Source: UBA5314 sp964635975
GTDB taxonomy: Bacteria; Bacillota; Syntrophomonadia; Syntrophomonadales; Syntrophomonadaceae
DNA length: 64,000 nt
NCBI GenBank assembly: GCA_964635975.1
Contig: CAZWPO010000003.1
Location: 98,602 to 162,601 of the forward strand
Direction of reading: 5' to 3'
A program made the translations under genes and the position numbers. Positions 8,901 to 18,177 of this stretch are shown piece after piece. The notes under the pieces are model-generated. The model saw nothing but the letters and a program-made list of their open reading frames with translations. It was not told where the DNA came from and did not search any database. Each line of letters starts with the position of its first letter. The first letter of the stretch is position 1.

Positions 8901-9355
8901 GCGGGCAGCGTTTTGGAGAGATGGAAGTCTGGGCATTGGAAGCTTATGGAGCTTCGTATACACTGCAAGAGATTTTAACCGTAAAATCGGACGATGTAGT
9001 AGGTCGTCTGAAGACCTATGAATCAATAGTAAAGGGGGAAAACATACCAGAACCGGGCGTTCCTGAAGGCTTTAAAGTTTTAATAAAAGAATTGCAGAGT
9101 CTTGCCCTTGATGTAAGAATTCTATCTGGATTAAATGAAGAAATACTCATCAAGGATGTCGACTATGAAGTAAACGAGAAGGAAAAAGCTCGTGAGCTGG
9201 GTCTGGAACTGCCGGAAGCTCCTATAGCCAGGCCTGAAGGATTGAGTCAGGAACATGAAGACGAGGAAAATGATGATGAGATTGACCTTGAAGATTTAGA
9301 TGACGCCCCCCTGGAGGATGATTTTGAAGCCTTTATAGAGGAGGAGAAAGACTGA
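5978..9355 (+). CDS. rpoB: DNA-directed RNA polymerase subunit beta
   Basis: Beta subunit of RNA polymerase, 1125 residues. The rifampicin region [20 protein letters not shown] (from residue 373) keeps the wild-type residues Asp384, His394 and Ser399 by alignment to the E. coli cluster. [13 protein letters not shown] and the C-terminal [15 protein letters not shown] segment are intact. The last 35 residues form a strongly acidic tail. It is transcribed with rpoC 59 bases downstream. Confidence 0.98.
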   Translation: [1125 protein letters not shown]

Positions 9356-9414
9356 TATACCACGACTTTCCTTAAAGAACACGTAGGGATCATTTCTGGA
9401 AGGGAGAGAATGGT

Positions 9415-12400
9415 TTGTTAGATGTTAACAACTTTGAACGAATCAAGATATCGTTAGCTTCACCCGAGCAAATACGCTCCTGGAGCAGCGGAGAGGTAAA
9501 AAAACCAGAAACCATTAACTACAGGACACTCCGGCCTGAAAAAGAGGGACTGTTCTGCGAAAAAATCTTTGGACCGGTTAAAGACTGGGAATGCCACTGC
9601 GGGAAGTACAAAAGAGTACGTCATCGCGGCATCGTCTGTGACCGTTGCGGCGTAGAAGTGACTACCTCCAAAGTTCGTCGTGAGCGTATGGGTCATATCG
9701 AACTAGCCGCTCCGGTGTGCCATATCTGGTATTTGAAAGGGATTCCCAGCCGTATGGGGTTGCTTTTGGATATGTCACCCAAGGTGCTGGAAAAAGTTAT
9801 ATACTTTGTAAACTATATAGTTGTTTCTCCGGGAGACACTCCCCTGCTAAAAAAACAATTATTGAACGAACGTGAGTACAGAGAAAGCCGCGACCGTTAC
9901 GGGGATGCCTTTAAAGCCGGCATCGGTGCGGAAGCTATTAAGCTTTTACTGGAAGAAATCGACCTGGAAAAGATGTCGCAGGAGCTTAAGGATGAAATAG
10001 CCACCACTACTGGTCAGAGAAAAGGAAGATCTATAAAACGGCTGGAAGTCGTGGAATCCTTCCGCCTCTCTGATAATAGACCACAGTGGATGATACTGGA
10101 TGTTCTCCCGGTTATTCCTCCCGAACTGCGCCCCATGGTGCAGCTTGATGGAGGACGCTTTGCCACTTCGGATTTAAACGATCTTTACAGGAGAGTAATA
10201 AACAGAAATAATCGTTTAAAAAGGCTATTGGACCTGGGTGCTCCCGATATCATCGTTCGCAATGAAAAACGCATGCTTCAGGAAGCGGTGGATGCATTGA
10301 TTGACAACGGCAGGCGCGGTCGCCCGGTTACCGGTCCTGGCAATCGCCCCCTAAAATCGCTCTCCGATATGTTAAAAGGGAAGCAGGGAAGGTTCCGTCA
10401 GAACCTTTTGGGCAAACGGGTTGACTATTCAGGGCGTTCTGTTATCGTAGTGGGCCCGCGCCTAAAAATGCATCAGTGTGGTCTGCCTAAAGAGATGGCT
10501 TTAGAGCTTTTTAAGCCTTTTGTTATGAAAAAGCTTGTCGATAGAGGTATTGCTTCCAATATTAAGAGTGCCAAGAAGATGGTAGAACGCGGCCGCGAAG
10601 AAGTATGGGATATTCTTGATGATGTTATAAAAGAACATCCCGTTCTCCTAAACCGCGCTCCCACGCTCCATCGCCTGGGCATACAGGCGTTTGAACCGAT
10701 ACTGGTAGAGGGCAAGGCTCTTCAGCTGCATCCTCTGGTATGTACAGCATATAATGCAGACTTCGACGGCGACCAGATGGCTGTACACGTGCCCCTGTCC
10801 GCAGAGGCGCAGACTGAAGCACGCATTCTCATGCTGGCAAGCAACAACATATTGAATCCCAAAGATGGCAAACCGGTGGTAACGCCCACCCAGGATATGG
10901 TTATCGGGCTGTACTATCTGACCTATATGAGCAAAGCAGATTGGGAAATCGCAAATCCTAAGGCCTATAGAGATTCTGATGAAGCCCAGATGGCATATGA
11001 GATGGGCAGTATAACTCTGCATGAAAAAATACGCACAAAAATGCGTATTCCTGAGAAAACCGGCAGCGAGATGCTGCGCAGCCACGGAAACCAAACCTAT
11101 AAGGATGAAATCGTCGAGACTTCCGTAGGCCGGATAATTTTCAATGAAATTGTCCCCAACAGCCTGGGATTCTTCAACGAGGTTATTGACAAGAAAAAGC
11201 TGGGCAATATTGTGTATGACTGTTATCGCCTGGAAGGCAATGCCAAAACCGCTGATATGCTTGATGGAATCAAACGTCTGGGCTACAAATACGGGACCCG
11301 TGCCGGAATCACGGTGGGTGTCACTGACTTTGAGACCCCGGAAGCCAAAGCTTCCATTCTAGCTGAAGCAGATAAAGTAGTAGAAGCGATAGAAGAAGAC
11401 TTCCAGTTTGGCTTAATTACCGAACAGGAGCGGCACAATCAGGTAGTAGAGATCTGGAACCAGGCTACTGACGACGTTACCGAGGCTCTAAAAGCAGCCC
11501 TGCCTGAAGATAACCCGGTTTATATGATGGCTACCTCAGGAGCCCGAGGCAACTTCCAGCAGATACGACAGCTGGCCGGAATGCGCGGTCTAATGGCGGA
11601 TCCTTCAGGGAAAATTATGGATTTGCCCATCAAAGCCAATTTCCGTGAAGGGCTAACCGTTCTGGAATATTTCATTTCCACCCATGGAGCCCGCAAAGGC
11701 CTTGCCGATACGGCTTTAAGAACTGCCGACTCCGGTTATCTGACCCGGCGTCTGGTGGATGTATCGCACGATGTGATAGTTCTGGAAGATGACTGCGAAT
11801 CATCGGAAGGCATCTGGGTAGATAAGATCATGGAAGGCTCACAGCTGATTGAGCCCCTGCATCAGCGTATTATCGGACGGGTAGCCGTCAATAAAGTTAT
11901 CCACCCAGAGACCGGAGAGGTCCTGGCTGAAGAGAATCAGATGATAGATGATGATGCCGGTTTTTCAATCGAGAGGGCTGGTATACAGAAAGTAAAAATT
12001 AGATCAGTACTTACCTGCAAAACCCGCCACGGTGTATGCAAGAAATGCTATGGCCGTAACCTGGCGACTGGTTACAATGTGGAGATAGGTGAAGCAGTTG
12101 GTATTTTGGCCGCTCAGTCTATAGGTGAGCCTGGAACCCAGTTGACCATGCGTACCTTCCATACCGGTGGTGTGGCGGGCGATGATATTACCCGGGGTCT
12201 CCCCCGAGTCGAGGAGCTGTTTGAGGTCCGCAAACCCAAGGGGCAGGCCTTGCTCACCGAGCTATATGGAAAGATTAGATTTGGGGAAAATAAGGGTCGT
12301 CGGGAAGTGGAAGTACTTGACGAGAACGGCGAAGCAGTAGCCGCCTATCCTGTGCATTACGGCTCTCGCTTGAAGGTCTCAGAAGGGGACTTTGTGGAGA

Positions 12401-12942
12401 TAGGAGATGCTCTCACGGAGGGTCCTCTAAATCCTCACGACATTTTAAAAACCCAGGGCCTGCAGTCGGTACAGAGGTATATTCTGGAAGAGGTTCAGAA
12501 AGTTTATCGCTCCCAGGGTGTTGATATAAGTGATAAACACATTGAGATTATGATTCGGCAGATGCTCAAGAAAGTAAAGATAGAGGATTCCGGAGAAACA
12601 TCAATGCTGCCCGGAGCGTTTGTGGACATAGCTGTTTTTGAGGAAGAAAACCTGCGGGTGATTCAGCGGGGCGGACTGCCGGCAGTGTGCTCACCCATGC
12701 TGCTTGGTATAACCAAGGCGTCTCTTAATACTGAGTCGTTCCTGTCTGCGGCGTCATTCCAGGAAACGACCAAAGTATTGACCGAAGCAGCTATCAAGGG
12801 GAAAGTCGATAATCTTATCGGCCTGAAAGAGAACGTGATAATAGGAAAGCTGATACCGGCAGGGACCGGATACGGCTTATACAACCGCACCAGTTACACT
12901 GAACCTGAGCCCGAGGAAAGCGAAACACTCATAGAAAACTAG
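9415..12942 (+). CDS. rpoC: DNA-directed RNA polymerase subunit beta'
   Basis: Catalytic subunit of RNA polymerase, 1175 residues. The N-terminal zinc site is Cys60, Cys62, Cys75 and Cys78. The active-site motif NADFDGDQ has Asp449, Asp451 and Asp453. A second cysteine cluster includes CKTRHGVCKKC. The start is TTG at 9415, eight bases after AGGGAG; the ATG at 9410 reads into a stop after three codons. The bridge-helix and trigger-loop regions are present. Confidence 0.98.
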   Translation: MLDVNNFERIKISLASPEQIRSWSSGEVKKPETINYRTLRPEKEGLFCEKIFGPVKDWECHCGKYKRVRHRGIVCDRCGVEVTTSKVRRERMGHIELAAPVCHIWYLKGIPSRMGLLLDMSPKVLEKVIYFVNYIVVSPGDTPLLKKQLLNEREYRESRDRYGDAFKAGIGAEAIKLLLEEIDLEKMSQELKDEIATTTGQRKGRSIKRLEVVESFRLSDNRPQWMILDVLPVIPPELRPMVQLDGGRFATSDLNDLYRRVINRNNRLKRLLDLGAPDIIVRNEKRMLQEAVDALIDNGRRGRPVTGPGNRPLKSLSDMLKGKQGRFRQNLLGKRVDYSGRSVIVVGPRLKMHQCGLPKEMALELFKPFVMKKLVDRGIASNIKSAKKMVERGREEVWDILDDVIKEHPVLLNRAPTLHRLGIQAFEPILVEGKALQLHPLVCTAYNADFDGDQMAVHVPLSAEAQTEARILMLASNNILNPKDGKPVVTPTQDMVIGLYYLTYMSKADWEIANPKAYRDSDEAQMAYEMGSITLHEKIRTKMRIPEKTGSEMLRSHGNQTYKDEIVETSVGRIIFNEIVPNSLGFFNEVIDKKKLGNIVYDCYRLEGNAKTADMLDGIKRLGYKYGTRAGITVGVTDFETPEAKASILAEADKVVEAIEEDFQFGLITEQERHNQVVEIWNQATDDVTEALKAALPEDNPVYMMATSGARGNFQQIRQLAGMRGLMADPSGKIMDLPIKANFREGLTVLEYFISTHGARKGLADTALRTADSGYLTRRLVDVSHDVIVLEDDCESSEGIWVDKIMEGSQLIEPLHQRIIGRVAVNKVIHPETGEVLAEENQMIDDDAGFSIERAGIQKVKIRSVLTCKTRHGVCKKCYGRNLATGYNVEIGEAVGILAAQSIGEPGTQLTMRTFHTGGVAGDDITRGLPRVEELFEVRKPKGQALLTELYGKIRFGENKGRREVEVLDENGEAVAAYPVHYGSRLKVSEGDFVEIGDALTEGPLNPHDILKTQGLQSVQRYILEEVQKVYRSQGVDISDKHIEIMIRQMLKKVKIEDSGETSMLPGAFVDIAVFEEENLRVIQRGGLPAVCSPMLLGITKASLNTESFLSAASFQETTKVLTEAAIKGKVDNLIGLKENVIIGKLIPAGTGYGLYNRTSYTEPEPEESETLIEN

Positions 12943-12970
12943 CTGCAAGCTAGATAGAGGAAGATTTGGT

Positions 12971-13000
12971 TTGACTCAAGCGTTCAGCAAGTGATAAAAT
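12971..13000 (+). promoter_or_regulatory. Promoter for the L7Ae-like/rpsL/rpsG/fusA operon
   Basis: TTGACT (12971-12976) and TAAAAT (12995-13000) are separated by 18 bases, 68 bases before the next start codon and directly after rpoC. Confidence 0.55.
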
Positions 13001-13068
13001 ACAAAGGTGCGCGGTAAATAAGTTCCCGTCAAAAATTTAGTGCTTATCGGGAGGAGGTTTTTAAAAAT

Positions 13069-13317
13069 TTGCCTCTATCCGAATTAAAGACAAAAGCTAA
13101 AGTGATTGGAACTAAACAGGTTAAGAAGGCCCTAAGCAGGGGCCTTGTACAGAAAGTATACCTGGCTGATGATGCTGAGCCGCATATTACATGTGCACTC
13201 GAACAACTGTGTCGCCAGTGTAAAGTGGAGACGGTACGAGTAGAAAGCATGAGAATTTTGGGCAATGCATGTGGAATCGAAGTAGGATCAGCAGTTGTCG
13301 CCATACTTTTGGATTAA
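13069..13317 (+). CDS. rplGB: L7Ae-like ribosomal/kink-turn RNA-binding protein
   Basis: Small 82-residue protein of the L7Ae/L30e/YbxF family, which binds kink-turn RNA. Features are the KQVKKALSRGLVQKVYLADDAEP segment and VESMRILGNACGIEVGSAVVAIL. The TTG start follows GAGGAGGT. It lies between rpoC and rpsL, the standard place for this gene in Firmicutes. The function in the ribosome is known by family only. Confidence 0.9.
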   Translation: MPLSELKTKAKVIGTKQVKKALSRGLVQKVYLADDAEPHITCALEQLCRQCKVETVRVESMRILGNACGIEVGSAVVAILLD

Positions 13318-13337
13318 TCGGGGAAGGAGGTGCAAGT

Positions 13338-13715
13338 GTGCCGACCATAAACCAACTGGTTAGAAAAGGCAGGGAAAAAATTGAGAAGAAGTCAACCGCA
13401 CCCGCTCTCAAGAGCTGTCCCCAGAAAAGAGGGGTGTGTACCCGTGTGTATACAACAACTCCGAAAAAGCCCAACTCGGCCTTAAGAAAGATTGCCAGGG
13501 TAAGATTGAGCAATGGCATTGAAGTTACAGCTTATATTCCTGGTATTGGGCATAATCTCCAGGAGCACTCGGTGGTATTGATCAGAGGTGGCAGGGTCAA
13601 GGACCTGCCAGGTGTAAGATACCATATCATTAGAGGAACTCTTGATGCTGGTGGAGTTCAGAACCGTAACCAGGGTAGATCGAAGTATGGTTCCAAGCGA
13701 CCCAAGAAGAAATAG
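13338..13715 (+). CDS. rpsL: 30S ribosomal protein S12
   Basis: S12 helps decode the A-site codon. The 125-residue protein shows PTINQLVRKGR, TTTPKKPNSALRK and the GGRVKDLPGVRYH loop; the Lys residues where streptomycin resistance usually arises are wild type. The GTG start at 13338 follows GGGAAGGAGG at 13321-13330. The string begins the classic rpsL-rpsG-fusA-tuf order. Confidence 0.97.
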   Translation: MPTINQLVRKGREKIEKKSTAPALKSCPQKRGVCTRVYTTTPKKPNSALRKIARVRLSNGIEVTAYIPGIGHNLQEHSVVLIRGGRVKDLPGVRYHIIRGTLDAGGVQNRNQGRSKYGSKRPKKK

Positions 13716-13729
13716 GAGGGAGAAAGGGT

Positions 13730-14200
13730 ATGCCTAGAAAAGGACCCGTCCCTAAACGTGACGTTTTACCGGACCCCATATATAACAGCAAAGTTTTTAC
13801 CAAGCTGGTTAACCAGATAATGTGGGACGGCAAGAAGAGTCTGGCAGAGGATATCTGCTACGGGGCATTTGAAATAATATCCAAAAAATTAAACAAAGAT
13901 GCCCTCGAAGTTTTCGAAGTGGCTATGAAGAATATTACTCCTATAGTTGAGGTTCGTGCGCGCCGTGTGGGCGGAGCCAACTATCAGGTGCCGGTAGAGG
14001 TCAGAGCTGAAAGAAGACAAACCCTGGCTATTCGCTGGCTGGTTAACTACTCGCGCAAGCGCGGGGAAAAGACTATGGCTGAGCGTCTGGCTGGAGAGTT
14101 GATGGATGCATACAACGGAACTGGCGGTTCGGTCAAGAAGAGAGAAGATACGCATAAAATGGCGGAAGCCAATAAGGCCTTCGCTCATTATCGCTGGTAA
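13730..14200 (+). CDS. rpsG: 30S ribosomal protein S7
   Basis: S7 organises the 3' domain of 16S rRNA near the E site. The full-length 156-residue protein contains MPRKGPVPKRDVLPDP and VRARRVGGANYQVPVEV. AGGAGGGAG lies before the ATG; it is 14 bases after rpsL and 24 bases before fusA. Confidence 0.97.
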   Translation: MPRKGPVPKRDVLPDPIYNSKVFTKLVNQIMWDGKKSLAEDICYGAFEIISKKLNKDALEVFEVAMKNITPIVEVRARRVGGANYQVPVEVRAERRQTLAIRWLVNYSRKRGEKTMAERLAGELMDAYNGTGGSVKKREDTHKMAEANKAFAHYRW

Positions 14201-14224
14201 GCTCCATTACGAGTGGGGAGTGTC

Positions 14225-16309
14225 ATGGCTGAAAAAGCTGATTTATCAGTAGTTCGCAACATAGGCATAATGGCTCATATAGATGCCGGCAAGACCACCA
14301 CCACAGAACGCATCCTGTATTATACCGGAAGGGTTCACAAAATTGGTGAAGTGGATAAAGGCACCGCCACTATGGACTGGATGAGTCAGGAGCAGGAGAG
14401 AGGTATAACCATTACCTCTGCCGCTACTGCCTGCACATGGAAAAATAGCGATATTTGTATTATCGACACGCCCGGCCATGTGGACTTTACAGTTGAGGTA
14501 GAACGGTCATTGCGGATACTTGATGGCGCAGTAGGTATATTTTCAGCGGTGGAAGGCGTGCAGCCCCAATCGGAGGCCGTCTGGAGACAAGCGGATAGAT
14601 ATAATGTACCGAGGATCGCTTACATCAATAAGATGGACCGCATAGGAGCTGACTTTTTTCGGGCCGTAAAGATGATCGAGGAAGTACTGGGGAGCAACGC
14701 CGTACTGGTACAGTTGCCGCTAGGAGTAGAAGACTCCTTCATTGGAGTTATAGATGTGTTGCGTATGAAGGCTTATGTCTATGAGGATGATTTGGGAGAA
14801 ACGTTCTTAGAACGCGACCTCAGTCATGAGGAAATGCAGGAAGCCGAAGCAAAATACAATGTTTTGTTAGAGAAGCTAGCTGAATACGACGATCAGATCC
14901 TGGAGAAGTATCTGGAAGGTGAAGCAATAGGGCCTGACCAAGCAGTAAAAGCTCTGCGCGAGCAGACCATCGCCAACAACCTGGTGCCGGTACTTTGTGG
15001 ATCATCTTTTCGAAACAAAGGCGTTCAAATGCTACTGGACGCGGTAGTAGACTATCTGCCTTCTCCGCTGGATAAACCACCGGTCAAAGGTATAGAGCCC
15101 GGAAGTGAAGCCGAACTGGAGCGTAAAGCGGATATGGGTGAGCCCTTCAGCGCGCTGGCTTTTAAAATAGCGATTGATCCATATGTCGGTAAATTGACGT
15201 ATTTTAGAGTTTACTCAGGCAGTATTAACAATGGATCATATATTTTGAACAGCCGAAAGGGCAAAAAAGAACGCCTGACCAAGATACTGAAGATGCATGC
15301 CAACCACCGGGAGGAAATTGATGAAGCCAGAGTGGGCGACATCGTAGCCGGAGTAGGACTGCGTGAAACAGTTACCGGAGATACATTGTGTTCCGAGAAA
15401 GATCCGATTTTGTTGGAGCACATTGAGTTCCCCAAACCGGTCATAGATGTAGCTATCGAACCTAAAACCAAGGCTGACCACGACAAAATAGGGGAGAGCC
15501 TTCGCCGGTTGGCCGAGGAAGATCCCACCTTTCGAACCCTGGTGGATGAAGAGAGTGGGCAGATTATTCTCTCCGGTATGGGTGAGCTGCATCTAGAAAT
15601 AATCGTCGACAGACTCCTGCGGGAGTTTAAAGTAAATGCTAATGTTGGAAAGCCACAGGTGTCATATAAAGAGACCATTGGCAGGAAAGCCAGGACCGAG
15701 GCAAGATTCGAGCGTCAGACTGGTGGACGCGGCCAATATGCCCATGTGATACTGGAAGCTCTGCCAGGACCAGAGGGGCAGGGCAGGCTTTTTACCAACC
15801 AGAGCAGTCCTGAAGACGTCCCCCATCAATATGTTGATGCAGTTGAAGAGGGGATCATGGGAGCACTGCAGGCTGGAATACTTGCCGGATACATGGTGGA
15901 TGATCTGGAGGTAAAATTGGTGGGAGGCTCCTTTCATGAGGTGGATTCCAGTGAACAGGCCTTCAAGGTAGCTGCCAGTATGGCAGTCAAAGATCTTTTA
16001 GAAAAAGCCGATGAAAAACTCCTGGAACCGATCATGAATATTGAAATAGTAACTCCGGAAGAATATGTGGGGGAAGTTATTTCTGACCTCAACGCACGCC
16101 GGGGTCGAGTACTGGGTTTTGAAGACAACCGGGAAAGCCGGATAATTAAAGGAACTGTTCCCCTGGCCGAAACTTTCGGTTATGCGACCAGCTTGAGATC
16201 AGCAAGCCAGGGACGAGCAAGTTTCTCGCTGCATTTTAAGAACTATGGTGAAGTACCGGAGTCTAAAGCTAAGGAGATAATAGCCCGTAGATACGGGCTG
16301 CCAGTATAA
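14225..16309 (+). CDS. fusA: Elongation factor G
   Basis: Translocation GTPase of 694 residues. The G1 loop AHIDAGKTTT is at residues 17-26, with DTPGHVDF and NKMDR following, then domains II-V; the last is complete. ATG at 14225 fits the usual N-terminus MAEKADLSVVRNIGI; GTG at 14213 would add four residues. The TAA stop overlaps the first arm of an intergenic inverted repeat. Confidence 0.97.
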   Translation: MAEKADLSVVRNIGIMAHIDAGKTTTTERILYYTGRVHKIGEVDKGTATMDWMSQEQERGITITSAATACTWKNSDICIIDTPGHVDFTVEVERSLRILDGAVGIFSAVEGVQPQSEAVWRQADRYNVPRIAYINKMDRIGADFFRAVKMIEEVLGSNAVLVQLPLGVEDSFIGVIDVLRMKAYVYEDDLGETFLERDLSHEEMQEAEAKYNVLLEKLAEYDDQILEKYLEGEAIGPDQAVKALREQTIANNLVPVLCGSSFRNKGVQMLLDAVVDYLPSPLDKPPVKGIEPGSEAELERKADMGEPFSALAFKIAIDPYVGKLTYFRVYSGSINNGSYILNSRKGKKERLTKILKMHANHREEIDEARVGDIVAGVGLRETVTGDTLCSEKDPILLEHIEFPKPVIDVAIEPKTKADHDKIGESLRRLAEEDPTFRTLVDEESGQIILSGMGELHLEIIVDRLLREFKVNANVGKPQVSYKETIGRKARTEARFERQTGGRGQYAHVILEALPGPEGQGRLFTNQSSPEDVPHQYVDAVEEGIMGALQAGILAGYMVDDLEVKLVGGSFHEVDSSEQAFKVAASMAVKDLLEKADEKLLEPIMNIEIVTPEEYVGEVISDLNARRGRVLGFEDNRESRIIKGTVPLAETFGYATSLRSASQGRASFSLHFKNYGEVPESKAKEIIARRYGLPV

Positions 16310-16413
16310 CGAGGCTAAAAGCAGCCCCAGGTGTTTCCGAGCTAACGGGCCCGCCTCGTTGTAGAAGGTGTGTTGAAACTGCTCAGCAGTTTCTTCTGAT
16401 GCTTAAAAAATTA
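16308..16413 (+). repeat. Structured intergenic element, copy 1
   Basis: AACGAGGC (16308-16315) pairs with GCCTCGTT (16353-16360), then comes a tail running from about 16359 to TAAAAAATTA at 16413. The tail aligns over about 55 bases with that of the element at 34217-34344. The first arm overlaps the fusA stop codon. The function is unknown; it is the fusA-tuf spacer and may be a regulatory RNA or a repeat. Confidence 0.5.
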
Positions 16414-16436
16414 TACAAAGAAAGGTGAGAGACAGG

Positions 16437-17636
16437 ATGGCAAAGGCAAAGTATGAAAGGACGAAACCCCATTTAAACATAGGGACAATCGGTCACATTG
16501 ACCATGGCAAGACGACGTTGACAGCGGCGATCACCTTGACATTGTCCAAAGTAGGGGGAGCCAAAGCGACATCGTATGATGAGATCGACAAAGCGCCGGA
16601 AGAGAGAGAAAGAGGAATCACCATCAATACGGCGCACGTGGAGTACGAAACCGCCACCCGGCATTATGCCCACGTAGACTGCCCTGGTCATGCTGACTAC
16701 ATAAAGAACATGATCACGGGAGCAGCGCAGATGGACGGAGCGATCCTGGTAGTATCAGGAGCCGACGGACCGATGCCGCAGACCAGAGAGCACATACTGC
16801 TGGCCCGGCAGGTAGGAGTGCCATACATTGTAGTATTCATGAACAAGATAGACATGGTAGATGACGAAGAACTGCTAGAACTGGTTGAGATGGAAGTAAG
16901 AGAACTGCTGTCCTTCTACGAGTTCCCGGGCGACGACATTCCGGTGGTAAAGGGCTCGGCATTGAAAGCGCTGGAATGCGGATGCGGAAGCCGTGACTGC
17001 GAATGGTGCGGGCACATATGGGAACTGATGGATGCGGTAGACAGTTACATCCCGCTGCCGGAAAGAGCAGTAGACCGGCCGTTCTTAATGCCTATTGAAG
17101 ACGTGTTTACGATAACCGGAAGAGGAACCGTAACCACCGGCCGCGTAGAGAGAGGCCAGGTAAAGGTAGGAGACGAAGTACACATAATCGGAATGAGAGA
17201 AGACATCCGCAAGACGGTCGTAACCGGAGTAGAAATGTTCAGAAAGCTTCTTGACTATGCAGAAGCGGGAGATAATATAGGAACCCTGTTAAGGGGCGTA
17301 GACCGGAAAGAAGTAGAAAGAGGCATGGTACTGGCCAAGCCGGGTTCAATCAAGCCCTTGACCAAGTTTCAAGCCCAGGTATATGTATTGACCAAAGAAG
17401 AGGGCGGCAGACACACTCCGTTTTTCGGCGGATATCGCCCCCAGTTTTACTTCAGAACTACTGACGTAACCGGAGTGATTCAGCTGCCGGAAGGCGTAGA
17501 GATGGTAATGCCGGGTGACAACATCGAAATGGATATCGAACTGATCACCCCGATTGCGATTGAACCAGGATTGCGCTTCGCGATCAGGGAAGGCGGCCGC
17601 ACCGTCGGAGCCGGCGCTGTTATCGCCATTGACTAA
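16437..17636 (+). CDS. tuf: Elongation factor Tu, copy 2
   Basis: This 399-residue EF-Tu is identical in DNA to the copy at 7-1206; comparison base by base found no difference over 1200 bases. It has the G1 loop GHIDHGKTT, DCPGH and NKID motifs and the same Cys181/183/188/191 cluster. ATG at 16437 follows AAAGGTGAGAGACAGG; an in-frame start at 16425 would add four residues. It closes the rpsL-rpsG-fusA-tuf group and is followed by the S10 cluster. Confidence 0.98.
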   Translation: MAKAKYERTKPHLNIGTIGHIDHGKTTLTAAITLTLSKVGGAKATSYDEIDKAPEERERGITINTAHVEYETATRHYAHVDCPGHADYIKNMITGAAQMDGAILVVSGADGPMPQTREHILLARQVGVPYIVVFMNKIDMVDDEELLELVEMEVRELLSFYEFPGDDIPVVKGSALKALECGCGSRDCEWCGHIWELMDAVDSYIPLPERAVDRPFLMPIEDVFTITGRGTVTTGRVERGQVKVGDEVHIIGMREDIRKTVVTGVEMFRKLLDYAEAGDNIGTLLRGVDRKEVERGMVLAKPGSIKPLTKFQAQVYVLTKEEGGRHTPFFGGYRPQFYFRTTDVTGVIQLPEGVEMVMPGDNIEMDIELITPIAIEPGLRFAIREGGRTVGAGAVIAID

Positions 17637-17748
17637 TTAGTTAACACCCGGGCTAAAGGTGGGGGACTTGAATAGAAGCAGGTCCTTCACCACTACACAC
17701 CCGGAGGCGTGTATAAATTGATCCCAGTCTAAGGAGGTTTTAGCCATA

Positions 17749-18060
17749 GTGAGTGGGCAGCAGAAGGTAAGAATCAGACTGAAGGCATTTGACCATAAGC
17801 TCCTGGATCAGTCTTCCTTGAAAATCGTTGATACAGCCAGGAAGAACGGTTCCAGTGTTTCTGGCCCGATTCCCTTACCAACCGAAAAGAGTATTTATAC
17901 CATTTTAAGGTCGCCCCATGTCAACAAGGACTCCCGCGAGCAGTTCGAAATGAGAACGCATAAACGCCTTATTGACATATTAGACCCCAATCCAAAAACT
18001 ATTGATGCACTGATGCACCTGGATTTGCCTTCTGGCGTTGATATTGAAATCAAGCTATAG
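17749..18060 (+). CDS. rpsJ: 30S ribosomal protein S10
   Basis: S10 is a small-subunit head protein and also the NusE antitermination factor. The 103-residue protein has QQKVRIRLKAFDHKLLDQS and the loop SVSGPIPLPTEKSIYTILRSPHVNKDSREQFE. The GTG start at 17749 follows AAGGAGG. It opens the S10-spc-alpha cluster. Confidence 0.97.
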   Translation: MSGQQKVRIRLKAFDHKLLDQSSLKIVDTARKNGSSVSGPIPLPTEKSIYTILRSPHVNKDSREQFEMRTHKRLIDILDPNPKTIDALMHLDLPSGVDIEIKL

Positions 18061-18177
18061 GTTAACCCAAGGCCCAGAGACCAGTGGGAGAATAGGTTTT
18101 AAGGCCATGCATTAGAGAAGTGAAGTTGGGATCCACCTCCAACCTCTCACAATAAGATTAGAGGAGGCAATGTTTAA

